Shown here: one piece after another, positions 8,563 through 16,281 of the stretch
Numbering within the stretch: the first letter of the stretch is position 1
Layout of the letters: each line of letters begins with the position of its first letter
Assembly: GCF_001654455.1 (NCBI RefSeq)
Contig: NZ_CP015772.1
Location: 2,232,001 to 2,296,000 of the forward strand
Source of the DNA: Niabella ginsenosidivorans
GTDB taxonomy: Bacteria; Bacteroidota; Bacteroidia; Chitinophagales; Chitinophagaceae
Length of the DNA: 64,000 nt
Direction: 5' to 3'
The notes under the pieces: generated by a model
Database searches by the model: none
What the model was told of the DNA's origin: nothing
What the model saw: only the letters and a program-made list of their open reading frames with translations
Program-made: the position numbers and the translations under genes

Positions 8563-9936
8563 ATGTCTCTCCCAATTAAGCTAATTTGTCGAAAAAACCG
8601 GGTTCATGCTGATGGAACCTGCTCCATTTTTGTTCAGTATTGTTGCAATGAAAATCAGAAACCTTTATTTGGAACGGATGTCAAAATTCCACCCATCTAT
8701 TGGGATAACGGAAGCCGCAGTATTAGTGATCGGCTACCTGCAACGCATGGTGATTACAACGAGCTCAATAATGAGCTAAAACGACTGAAAAAAATTGTAG
8801 AAGACATTGTTACCTATGCCGGATTAAAGAAAATTCCAATTGAGGCCCGCGCTGAGTTTACAAAGAAACATTTTTCGCCGACTTTTGACTTTGATGATAT
8901 TGAAGCAAAAGAAAAAGAAGCCGCAGAAAAACAGGAAACCGAAAAGAAGAACAAGCTTAGTGTTTATTATCAATTTGATGAGTTTATAAAATCCAAGAAA
9001 CGGAAGGTAAGTAAAGCCACTCTAACTGTTTATGGTAACGTAAAGTCCCATTTGCTCGCCTTCGAGGAATTCCGTAATCAGCAGATCACTTTTGATAGCT
9101 TTGATTTTAGCTTCTATGAAGATTTTGTGGACTACCTGACGTTTGAGCATGTACATATCCGCAGAAAAACATTGCTGGTCGGGCTTAAATTAAACACTAT
9201 TGGAAAAACGATCAAGCATCTCCGGGGTTTTATTAAAGACCGGGTCAAAAGAAAAGTTATTAAGCCCATCGACCTGTCTGATTTCAGAATACCGGAGGAA
9301 GAAAGCGACGCCATATACCTCACCCATGAGGAGATCGCCAAAATCTACCAAACCGATCTGTCAGAACATCCCCATCTTACAGAGTACAGGGATTTATTTG
9401 TTCTAGCTTGTTTAACAGGGCTGCGGTTTTCAGACTTTTCAACTCTTCGACCAGAGGATCTCCAAAGGGATATGCTCTATAAAAAGCAGGAAAAATCCGA
9501 CCATTGGGTGATTATTCCTTTACGGCACGAAGCAAAATTGATCTTTACCCGTCAGTTCCGCGATCGCATACCAGAGTTGACAAATCCTGAATTTAACAGA
9601 CATATTAAGACCATTGGGAAACTTGCGGGAATTACCCAAATAGTAAAGTTTTCCTACAAAAAAGGCAACCAAACAATAACGGTGACCAAGCCAAAATATG
9701 AGTGGATCACATCTCATACTGCACGCCGTTCTTTCTGTACTAACGAGTTTCTAGCAGGTACGCCGGTTGAGCTCATTATGAAGATCAGCGGTCATAAAAG
9801 AACAAAGGACTTCTACAAGTATATCCGCATTACTCCAGAGGAAGCTGCAATGAAGGTTAAAGAATTATGGTTGGCTCGGAATGATATGAAATTAATTAAA
9901 GAAACGGTATCTGAAATAGAATTGCAATATAACTAA
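8563..9936 (+). CDS. Site-specific tyrosine recombinase (integrase)
   Basis: A 457-residue integrase of the Bacteroidota conjugative-element type. The N-terminal half holds an arm-binding and SAM-like core-binding region (residues about 130-240). The catalytic domain carries Arg288 (TGLRFSDF), His385 and Arg388 (HTARR), His411 (GHK) and the nucleophile Tyr420 (FYKYIRI), a complete set. It lies 122 bases from the att repeat, facing inward, next to candidate arm sites. It should catalyse integration into and, with an excisionase, excision from the tRNA-Asp 3' end. A deleted paralogue lies at 51202-51710 outside attR. The ATG at 8563 is supported because the relic shares the same start region. 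Confidence 0.95.
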   Translation: MSLPIKLICRKNRVHADGTCSIFVQYCCNENQKPLFGTDVKIPPIYWDNGSRSISDRLPATHGDYNELNNELKRLKKIVEDIVTYAGLKKIPIEARAEFTKKHFSPTFDFDDIEAKEKEAAEKQETEKKNKLSVYYQFDEFIKSKKRKVSKATLTVYGNVKSHLLAFEEFRNQQITFDSFDFSFYEDFVDYLTFEHVHIRRKTLLVGLKLNTIGKTIKHLRGFIKDRVKRKVIKPIDLSDFRIPEEESDAIYLTHEEIAKIYQTDLSEHPHLTEYRDLFVLACLTGLRFSDFSTLRPEDLQRDMLYKKQEKSDHWVIIPLRHEAKLIFTRQFRDRIPELTNPEFNRHIKTIGKLAGITQIVKFSYKKGNQTITVTKPKYEWITSHTARRSFCTNEFLAGTPVELIMKISGHKRTKDFYKYIRITPEEAAMKVKELWLARNDMKLIKETVSEIELQYN

Positions 9937-10019
9937 TCCAAATATAATTAATGACGATCTAAAGGGACTTTGTAATTCATGATTGAACGCCGCATCCCAA
10001 ACTTTATTACTTTTAATAT

Positions 10020-10583
10020 ATGAAAAAATTATGTGCTCTCTGCATTGCCCAAACACTGCTGTACGCAACCAGCATTGCTCGGACCCCAAATGAAAAGACA
10101 GACCGCTATCTGATAACACAGATGAAACAGAAGCAGATTCCCGGTCTACAAATTGCAGTTATAAAAGGAACCTGTGTGGTTTTCTCCGCTTCAAAAGGAA
10201 TTGCCGATGTGGCTTTTAATATTCCGGTAAGCGATAGTACCATTTTTTCGATTAATTCTATTGCAAAGATCTTTGCTGGCGTAGCATTAATGCAACTAGT
10301 CGAGGAGGGCAAAGTTCGTCTCAATGATCCTATAGGACGCCACGTAGACAGCTTGCCTCAAAGCTGGCAGAGTATTACACTTAGACAACTGATGGAACAT
10401 GTATCCGGCCTGCCAGATGTTGAAGATGATCGTACTGGCGGACCAGTTGGCGGGCGTGGAGAAGATAGCGCCTGGAAACTGGTACAACGCCTGCCGCTCC
10501 TGGCTAAACCGGGAGAAACTTTCAACTACATGGCTACGAACTATCTTCTGATCCAGAAGGTGATCGAATTTTCTGATAGATAA
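10020..10583 (+). pseudogene. Truncated class C beta-lactamase-like serine hydrolase
   Basis: The 187 residues start with a plausible signal peptide and show the serine hydrolase SxxK motif as SIAK (about residue 82) and LMEHVSGLP, typical of class C beta-lactamase-like esterases and peptidases. Full-length relatives have about 350 or more residues. Here the frame stops just after NYMATNYLLIQKVIEF, where the family continues, and the second tyrosine motif is Y-M-A instead of the usual Y-S-N. The stop is 7 bases from the end of the convergent gene, so a deletion junction is likely. Activity is not expected. Confidence 0.75.
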
Positions 10584-10590
10584 TTTATTG

Positions 10591-11814
10591 CTACTTCAAC
10601 AGTTTTTTTAAAGCCTCAAAATCAAAATATTCCGTAAAATTGTTTAGAATTCTAAGAGAAGAAGGTATAGTTACATACCGGAAGGCAACTGTTATTAACT
10701 GTGGAGTAGCGGCACCTACGTTGTTTCTCTTGAAATAATCGGGATTTATTTTATAAAGTGGCTGGCTTTTGTCTTCCCTATCATAAAATCTCCAAAACCG
10801 ATTGTAATTAGTTTTCTCTTTTAGCTTTGCTTTGTAATTTTGCGAAGCATCCTCTATTTTGTTTACGACAGCTTGCTGCTGCAGCCATTCATCTTTCTGT
10901 TCACTTAGCGCTTTTTTTACTTTGCCTATTTTATCGGTTACATCGGCTTCCCAGTTTCCATAATTATGTTCAATACCTTTGTTGTGATTGGAGCTTAATT
11001 CTGAAATCAGTTTTGGAAAATATAATTTTTCCCTTTCGTAATATTCTAAAAGACTTTGCAAATATTCTTTTCGGCTTACCGGAACTAAAACAGGAACATC
11101 TTTTTTCTTCACAAACCAATAGCGATAAATAAAATTATTTCGGTTGTTGGGTTTGATGTCTTTTTCGGCCACATCCTGGAAATATTTTTTTCCGGAGTTA
11201 ATGGCGTCAATCAACTGTTCATTATTACAGTAAAAATAATTGAACAACCGGATTAACGGATCATTTACATTAACGGGCTTATGATTTTCCCAATCCAGGA
11301 ACTGAAAACCAAAGTCATATTCCCCCAGGCTGCTGCCAAAGGGATAATCTAAAAAACGACTAAGTGTGTTGAAGGGAATAGCATTTACATAAATCCGCAA
11401 AATGGTTCCGGCTTCGTCGTTACGTTTCAGTTTACCATTCAGGCAAAAAAACTCGTGCAGCGAAGCTTCAAAGCTGTATTGTCCCAGCCTGGTATTGCCC
11501 AAATAAGCGTATCCTTTTGTTGAATAAATATTTTCCCAATTACCGCCGGTGAGGGTAAGACTGACATGCGTTTTCGCTTCAATATTTTCTATATCGGCTA
11601 ATATCTTTTTAACCATAGCTTTATCCGGCGCGGTGACCATATTTTTGAAATATTCAGCCTTTACAGCAGGCCAGGGATATTGTGCGGCAGGTTGGTATTT
11701 TCCCGGCATCGTTTCCACCTCGGCGCTGGTTTTGCAGTCTTGTGCGTGGGCAGTAGTGGATAATAGCGCAACAGGTATTATTGCACCAATAAATATTTTA
11801 TTCATGACGTCCAA
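10591..11814 (-). CDS. Secreted protein of unknown function
   Basis: A 407-residue protein with a signal peptide (IFIGAIIPVALLSTTAHAQ) and otherwise no recognised domain. It is rich in aromatic and charged residues, with a predicted helical, lysine/glutamate-rich stretch around residues 255-330. It is probably the last gene of a three-gene minus-strand unit with the TPR protein (38-base gap) and the lipocalin-like protein upstream. Its end abuts the truncated hydrolase. The neighbouring histidine kinase and regulator suggest it is part of an envelope module under their control, which is inference. It could act with the TPR protein at the periplasm or surface. Confidence 0.7.
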   Translation of the reverse strand: MDVMNKIFIGAIIPVALLSTTAHAQDCKTSAEVETMPGKYQPAAQYPWPAVKAEYFKNMVTAPDKAMVKKILADIENIEAKTHVSLTLTGGNWENIYSTKGYAYLGNTRLGQYSFEASLHEFFCLNGKLKRNDEAGTILRIYVNAIPFNTLSRFLDYPFGSSLGEYDFGFQFLDWENHKPVNVNDPLIRLFNYFYCNNEQLIDAINSGKKYFQDVAEKDIKPNNRNNFIYRYWFVKKKDVPVLVPVSRKEYLQSLLEYYEREKLYFPKLISELSSNHNKGIEHNYGNWEADVTDKIGKVKKALSEQKDEWLQQQAVVNKIEDASQNYKAKLKEKTNYNRFWRFYDREDKSQPLYKINPDYFKRNNVGAATPQLITVAFRYVTIPSSLRILNNFTEYFDFEALKKLLK

Positions 11815-11852
11815 TTATTTTTGAAAATTTATTTTTAATGAAAATATCTATG

Positions 11853-13958
11853 TCACTTACCAAACCCACTTATTCCGCCGCTCATATTTCCTGAAATCAA
11901 ACTCATTCGGCCTGAAACAGTAATGCTCACACTGGGGTCGCTTACTATACCGGCCGGGTCGCTTACCGTATTGGAACCTGTTGTCACTTTAGCTTCCCCA
12001 GTGGCATATACGTCTTCTATTCCCCGGTTGGTAAATTCTATACCCATACCGGCTTTTACCGATGCGCCCACCTGTAGCGGGCCTTTACCGGCAGAAACAC
12101 TTTTATCAATTACCGTTGCTTCCATAGTGCCTTTTACGAAACGTTCTTTTCCGGTATTATCAGATTTAAAATGAAAATTGCCACTAAGCCGACCGGCGTC
12201 AAATGATATAGACGACTTACCACACTCAAATATCATGGTACACACCCTAAAATCCAGCATCGATTTGTATATGCAGTGCATATCATCAAAGTCGGCAAGT
12301 TTATATTTTGATGTTTTCTTTTCGGCCGCTTTACAATCGCCATATTTATTGGTAGCAATGTATCTTGTATTTCCAAGGGCAACCAGCCATTCCTTTTTGG
12401 CCGCAATTTTGGTGGCTTCAAATGTAGCTTCATCTTGCACAAACTGCTCCCAGTACAATTCTTCCGTAATTTTTAAATACAACTGGTGTAAATAATTTTT
12501 ATACGCTTCTTCTAAGGGTTTATTGTAATTGGTATAAACCCAATCGCTGTATTTTTGTTGCACCACGCAGTTATCATACCCCAGGTTTTCTCCTTTTTTG
12601 GCCAGTTCAGTTTCCTGTTCCGCCTTAATGCTGTTTTGTTTTTCAATGGATTTGCGTTGTGCTTCATCCTTAGCCTTAAAATCTTTTATCAAATCATCAA
12701 TTTGTTTTTTTGCAACCTTTAAACGGTAAGCGGCGCCACCATCCTTATTCATTTCTTCTAGGTTGCGTTGGGCAGTAGCCTGGTACAATTTGCTTTCCGT
12801 TGCATTATCGGATTTCATTTGCAGGATTTGTCCTGCGCTTTTACCGGCAAATTTTTCATAAGCCTGTTGGGCTCTTTGATTATTTGTCTGCTGGTAAGGA
12901 ATAAGGTCTTTTGCCAATTGCATGCTTTTTTCATTTACCTGTTTTTGAAAAGCATCCCAGTCGGCGCTTAATCTTAATTCATCGGCATAAGACATGGGAA
13001 CATCGGGGCGGATAAACTTTTTTAGCCCCAACGGATCCGGATCGAGGCGAAACGGAATACGCATATCGCTTCCTTTTACTTTATAGCCCAGTTTGCGCAG
13101 CATATTTAATTTATCCAGCGAATAACTGTAGGCAATGGAGTTTTTCATTTTCTCTATTGCCTTAGGCGTATTGCCTTTGCTTTGCTCAATAAGGCATTGT
13201 GTATAGTTTGCCTGCGGGTGATAAGCAAATGCTTTTACCACCTTATTCAATTGTTCATTGGCCTTATCTGTTTCGCCCAGGTAAAACCAGGCCTGCCCCA
13301 GGTTGTTGAGTATCGTTGTATTGCCGGGGTATTGTTTATTGAGATATTCCAACAGCGGAATGGCTCTATGTGGCGCCCCGCCCATACTTAGCATGGCGGC
13401 AAAATTGCTCAGCAAATCTGCGTCTGTGGCATTGTCGGTGCAGGCACGCCCCATGATGTATACAGCAATTTCCAAGTTACCGATTGTCCAATAACCAAGC
13501 GATGCATTCCCGATAGAAGCTGCATCGAATTGATTTGCCTTAAGGGTTGCATACACCTGCTGTGCAAATATTTTTGCATCATTGCTAATGCCTTTTTCAA
13601 TATAATCGTTCAACGACTTTATGTAGGAAGGCAGCGTGGCTGTTGTTACGGTTATTTTAGAGATAGCAGAGATGAGCACCGTATTTTTTGAAGGCACACT
13701 GAAAGCATCTCCGTTTACTGCTGCTTTAACATCTGCATCGGTAATGCCGTTGGGCATTGATGGAACCGTGGTTGACATGCCCATTTGCTCCATCATCTTT
13801 TTTTGTTCCGGTGTCAGTTTATCCAACTGCTGCTGCGCCTGTTTGATTTTATCCCGCATTTCTTTTGTTGTAGTGGGATTTTTTTGCTGAGCCGCTGCAT
13901 TGTGGATACAGACAAAAGCCAATATCCATAGAAAAATATTTTTCATTGCTATTTTCAT
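11853..13958 (-). CDS. Secreted TPR-repeat protein
   Basis: A 701-residue protein with a signal peptide (NIFLWILAFVCIHNAAAQ). A Gln/Lys-rich helical stretch containing KMMEQMG follows at residues about 30-65. TPR-like helical repeats lie around residues 150-290, for example SLGYWTIGNLEIAVYIMG and LNNLGQAWFYLGETDKANEQ. A long charged helical section spans 320-470. A Gly/Ser/Thr-rich C-terminus (residues 590-701) looks like beta-structure. TPR proteins usually scaffold other proteins. It starts 11 bases after the stop of the lipocalin-like gene, so the two are probably co-transcribed. No enzymatic motif is visible. Confidence 0.75.
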   Translation of the reverse strand: MKIAMKNIFLWILAFVCIHNAAAQQKNPTTTKEMRDKIKQAQQQLDKLTPEQKKMMEQMGMSTTVPSMPNGITDADVKAAVNGDAFSVPSKNTVLISAISKITVTTATLPSYIKSLNDYIEKGISNDAKIFAQQVYATLKANQFDAASIGNASLGYWTIGNLEIAVYIMGRACTDNATDADLLSNFAAMLSMGGAPHRAIPLLEYLNKQYPGNTTILNNLGQAWFYLGETDKANEQLNKVVKAFAYHPQANYTQCLIEQSKGNTPKAIEKMKNSIAYSYSLDKLNMLRKLGYKVKGSDMRIPFRLDPDPLGLKKFIRPDVPMSYADELRLSADWDAFQKQVNEKSMQLAKDLIPYQQTNNQRAQQAYEKFAGKSAGQILQMKSDNATESKLYQATAQRNLEEMNKDGGAAYRLKVAKKQIDDLIKDFKAKDEAQRKSIEKQNSIKAEQETELAKKGENLGYDNCVVQQKYSDWVYTNYNKPLEEAYKNYLHQLYLKITEELYWEQFVQDEATFEATKIAAKKEWLVALGNTRYIATNKYGDCKAAEKKTSKYKLADFDDMHCIYKSMLDFRVCTMIFECGKSSISFDAGRLSGNFHFKSDNTGKERFVKGTMEATVIDKSVSAGKGPLQVGASVKAGMGIEFTNRGIEDVYATGEAKVTTGSNTVSDPAGIVSDPSVSITVSGRMSLISGNMSGGISGFGK

Positions 13959-13969
13959 TTTTATGCAAA

Positions 13970-15010
13970 TTATAATTTGAATCCCGGCGGATTGTCAATA
14001 GATGATGCTGATGTTCTTAGGCTATACCTCACTTCAATTGGATTATTATCATTGTTTGATTGAGCTCCGTCTCTTTGTGTAGCATTTGCGGCTTTTAGTA
14101 TAACCGCATTACCATAAGTTGGGTCGTTAATTGTCTCAAAAGTATAAGTAGTTTTTTCCAGTTTATAGTTGGATGACTTTTTCAATGGCCCCCATTCCTT
14201 AGTGCTTGACTTCTTTCCCCAAAATCCTGCTTTCCCCTTTTTAGGTGTAAGGGTGAGTTGGTTGCCCTGCACTGTATAAGTTCCGGTTTCGTGCATAAAA
14301 ATAATATTGGGCGCTGTAGTAAGCCATTGTTTGTTGCGGTATGTATAAGTCCCGTCCATGTTAAATTGGTATTCCCTTCTCATGTATCCGGACAACCCGA
14401 CTCCCTCTGAAACATAATAGGTCCATAAACCGGCAATGGAAAAAGTTTCAGAAACGCTTGCTGGATTGTTATCGTCCATCGTTTCCAGATTATTGTTTTG
14501 ATTGTTCATTACACTGTTGTTTTTCTGTATTACGTTATTGGCATCCAAGTTTATACTGGCAATAAAATCTTTCAGGTTTTTCATATAGGGTTGCGCAGTG
14601 CCGTTCCACAAAACACTTACACAAACATTTCCATTGCTGTAAGTCGTAAGCACCGTTGCTACGTTTGTGCCATTGTATTGCCATATGCCGCTCCGGCTCA
14701 TTACCTGCCAGCCTTCGTCAGATTTTGGCATCGTCTTGTCCTCCTGTTCTATAGTATGCCCCGCCAAAACAATATCCTGCCAGTCTTTTTGTGCATCTTC
14801 TTCAATATTTCCACTGCTTTGTCTGCTTTTATAAACGGCAATCTGGCTCCAGCTTGCTCCGTCAATTCTGGAGTAAGAAACATAATCGCCTTTGGTATCT
14901 TTATTCCAATTTGCGGGCGGTGTATAGCTTACAATATCAAAGGTTTGCTTCTGGGCAAAAACACCTATGGCAATGGTTGTAATCATTATGAAAAGTAATA
15001 TCGGTTTCAT
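13970..15010 (-). CDS. Secreted protein with lipocalin-like C-terminal domain
   Basis: A 346-residue protein with a signal peptide (PILLFIMITTIAIGVFAQ). Residues 20-155 form a domain with conserved tryptophans (PPANWNKDT, GASWSQIAVY, WQDIV). Residues 190-310 contain GLWTYY, GTYTYRNKQW and GTYTVQGNQLTLTPKKG, a pattern seen in lipocalin-like beta-barrel domains of Bacteroidota. It is the first gene of the minus-strand secreted-protein unit. Upstream it shares a roughly 75-base block, including a quasi-palindromic box and -33/-7-like elements, with the gene starting at 16121, which suggests common regulation by the adjacent two-component system. Confidence 0.75.
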   Translation of the reverse strand: MKPILLFIMITTIAIGVFAQKQTFDIVSYTPPANWNKDTKGDYVSYSRIDGASWSQIAVYKSRQSSGNIEEDAQKDWQDIVLAGHTIEQEDKTMPKSDEGWQVMSRSGIWQYNGTNVATVLTTYSNGNVCVSVLWNGTAQPYMKNLKDFIASINLDANNVIQKNNSVMNNQNNNLETMDDNNPASVSETFSIAGLWTYYVSEGVGLSGYMRREYQFNMDGTYTYRNKQWLTTAPNIIFMHETGTYTVQGNQLTLTPKKGKAGFWGKKSSTKEWGPLKKSSNYKLEKTTYTFETINDPTYGNAVILKAANATQRDGAQSNNDNNPIEVRYSLRTSASSIDNPPGFKL

Positions 15011-15029
15011 CTGTTAATTTTTTATAAAA

Positions 15030-15081
15030 CAAGATTACAATGCTATTATTGATTGCACAATCATTAAAAAAGATGATTTTT
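15030..15081 (-). promoter_or_regulatory. Promoter with quasi-palindromic box, copy 1
   Basis: Seen on the plus strand, the box ATCAT-T-AAAAAA-G-ATGAT lies at 15060-15077 within a 27-base segment (15055-15081) that matches 16163-16189 with one mismatch. Reading toward the gene at 15010, TTGTGC and then TAATCTTG (15030-15037) resemble -33 and -7 elements. The start codon is 20 bases beyond. The box sits just upstream of the core promoter, the usual place for an activator. Confidence 0.6.
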
Positions 15082-15090
15082 ATCTGGAAA

Positions 15091-15151
15091 TTGCCACGAA
15101 GGCACGGAGGTTCCAAATTTCTCCATTCTTGTCCTCAAACCTTCGTGGCAA
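15091..15151. repeat. 12-base perfect inverted repeat
   Basis: TTGCCACGAAGG at 15091-15102 is exactly complementary to 15140-15151 with a 37-base loop. It lies immediately after the stop of the repeat lipoprotein gene (15161) on the minus strand. It may act as a transcript-end structure or be a dispersed CACGAAGG-type repeat; there is no T-run to prove termination. Confidence 0.5.
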
Positions 15152-15160
15152 TAGAAAAAT

Positions 15161-16121
15161 CTATTTCACAAAAATGCCAAACGCACCGGACCGGTCGCCG
15201 GTTGACAAAATAGTTTCCACACCATTTTTAAAATATTTGGCTTTCTCCCCCGAAGGAAAGTCGTATTCGGTTACTGCAACATATACATCGCTGCCAGATA
15301 CAAAGATGGATTTAGCTTCTGCAGAATAAGATGCGGTAGCGGTAAAGCTGGTTTCCACGCCATTTTTCCAATACTTAGCAGCCCCTTTTTCATAACCCGC
15401 TACATATACATCGCTGCCGGATATAAAGATGCAATTTGCACGAGAAGAATAAGTCCCTAAATCAATGCTAACGCCGTTTTTCCAGTATTTGGCAATCTCA
15501 ATAGTACCGTTAAACTGATACCCGGCAACATATACATGGCTGCTAGATACAAAGATGGAATTAGCACGGGAATATTTTCCACCACTTGTAACATTAGGAA
15601 GAACCACTTTAGCGCCGTTTTTCCAATAACAGGCTACATCCACTGAGCCGCTATTTTCATATCCTGCCACATACACATCACTGCCCGATACAAAGATGGA
15701 ACTGGCCGTGGCTGTTCTGATACCATCAGTAAGTCCTATTGCTGTGCCATTTTTCCAGTATGTGGCTACATAATTTGAACCATTGTCAATAAAACCTGCT
15801 ACGTATACATCGTTACCGGATATAACGACCGAATTGGCCCTGGAATTTGGAAGAAGTGAAAGAACCAGCGCCTGCCCCATCGCTGGTTCTGGAGGTCAGA
15901 TCAATGGTGGGGTTGGCAGCGGCACCCCATACAACACCACGGGCAGTCACTGCAGCAGAGCCCTGATTGCTGATTTCGCCCCCCGCCATTGCTTCACTAC
16001 TTGTTGTGGCGTTAACGGGAATGATGGTTACGGTTGGTAATATAATGTCCGCTTCTTTATCCTTCTTACAGGAAAAAAATAATACTGCCGTTGACAATGC
16101 GACTGAAAGAATGGTTTTCAT
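15161..16121 (-). pseudogene. Repeat lipoprotein gene, frameshifted
   Basis: The N-terminal frame (15813-16121) starts with a lipoprotein signal ending in the lipobox FFSC and a fibronectin-like stretch (GVVWGAAANPTIDL). After GAGAGSFTS (near 15850) the protein continues in another frame to 15161 with five repeats of about 45 residues, each built on SGSDVYVAGY, YWKNG and SIFV, as in beta-propeller-like surface proteins. The join lacks the usual linker and the first repeat's start, suggesting a small deletion that also shifted the frame. A sequencing error is possible. Its promoter carries copy 2 of the shared box. Confidence 0.65.
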
Positions 16122-16137
16122 CTGTTTTTTTTAGAAA

Positions 16138-16189
16138 CAAAATTGCCATGCTATTATTAGTCGCACAATCGTTAAAAAAGATGATTTTT
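16138..16189 (-). promoter_or_regulatory. Promoter with quasi-palindromic box, copy 2
   Basis: On the plus strand, ATCGT-T-AAAAAA-G-ATGAT lies at 16168-16185; on the minus strand TTGTGC and then CAATTTTG (16138-16145) follow, in the same order and spacing as copy 1. The homologous block extends to the start codon at 16121. The lipoprotein gene and the lipocalin-like gene therefore share a duplicated promoter. Confidence 0.6.
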
Positions 16190-16206
16190 GGAATGCCACT
16201 AAAAAA

Positions 16207-16228
16207 ATCATCAAAAAAGATGAGAAAA
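16207..16228 (+). promoter_or_regulatory. Quasi-palindromic box, copy 3, before histidine kinase gene
   Basis: ATCATC-AAAAAA-GATGAG at 16207-16224 repeats the core of copies 1 and 2, this time 57 bases upstream of the plus-strand kinase gene. Its arms ATCATC/GATGAG are nearly perfectly symmetric, as expected for a dimeric regulator. It suggests autoregulation of the kinase-regulator pair. Confidence 0.5.
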
Positions 16229-16281
16229 CATGATAACTTCAAATGTAAATTGCAACCATTATGTTGCCAAGTTGCTCAAAA

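Noticed and set aside
16261-16281. Earlier ATG for the histidine kinase
   Set aside because: It puts seven residues before a clear signal peptide that begins at the next ATG (16282).
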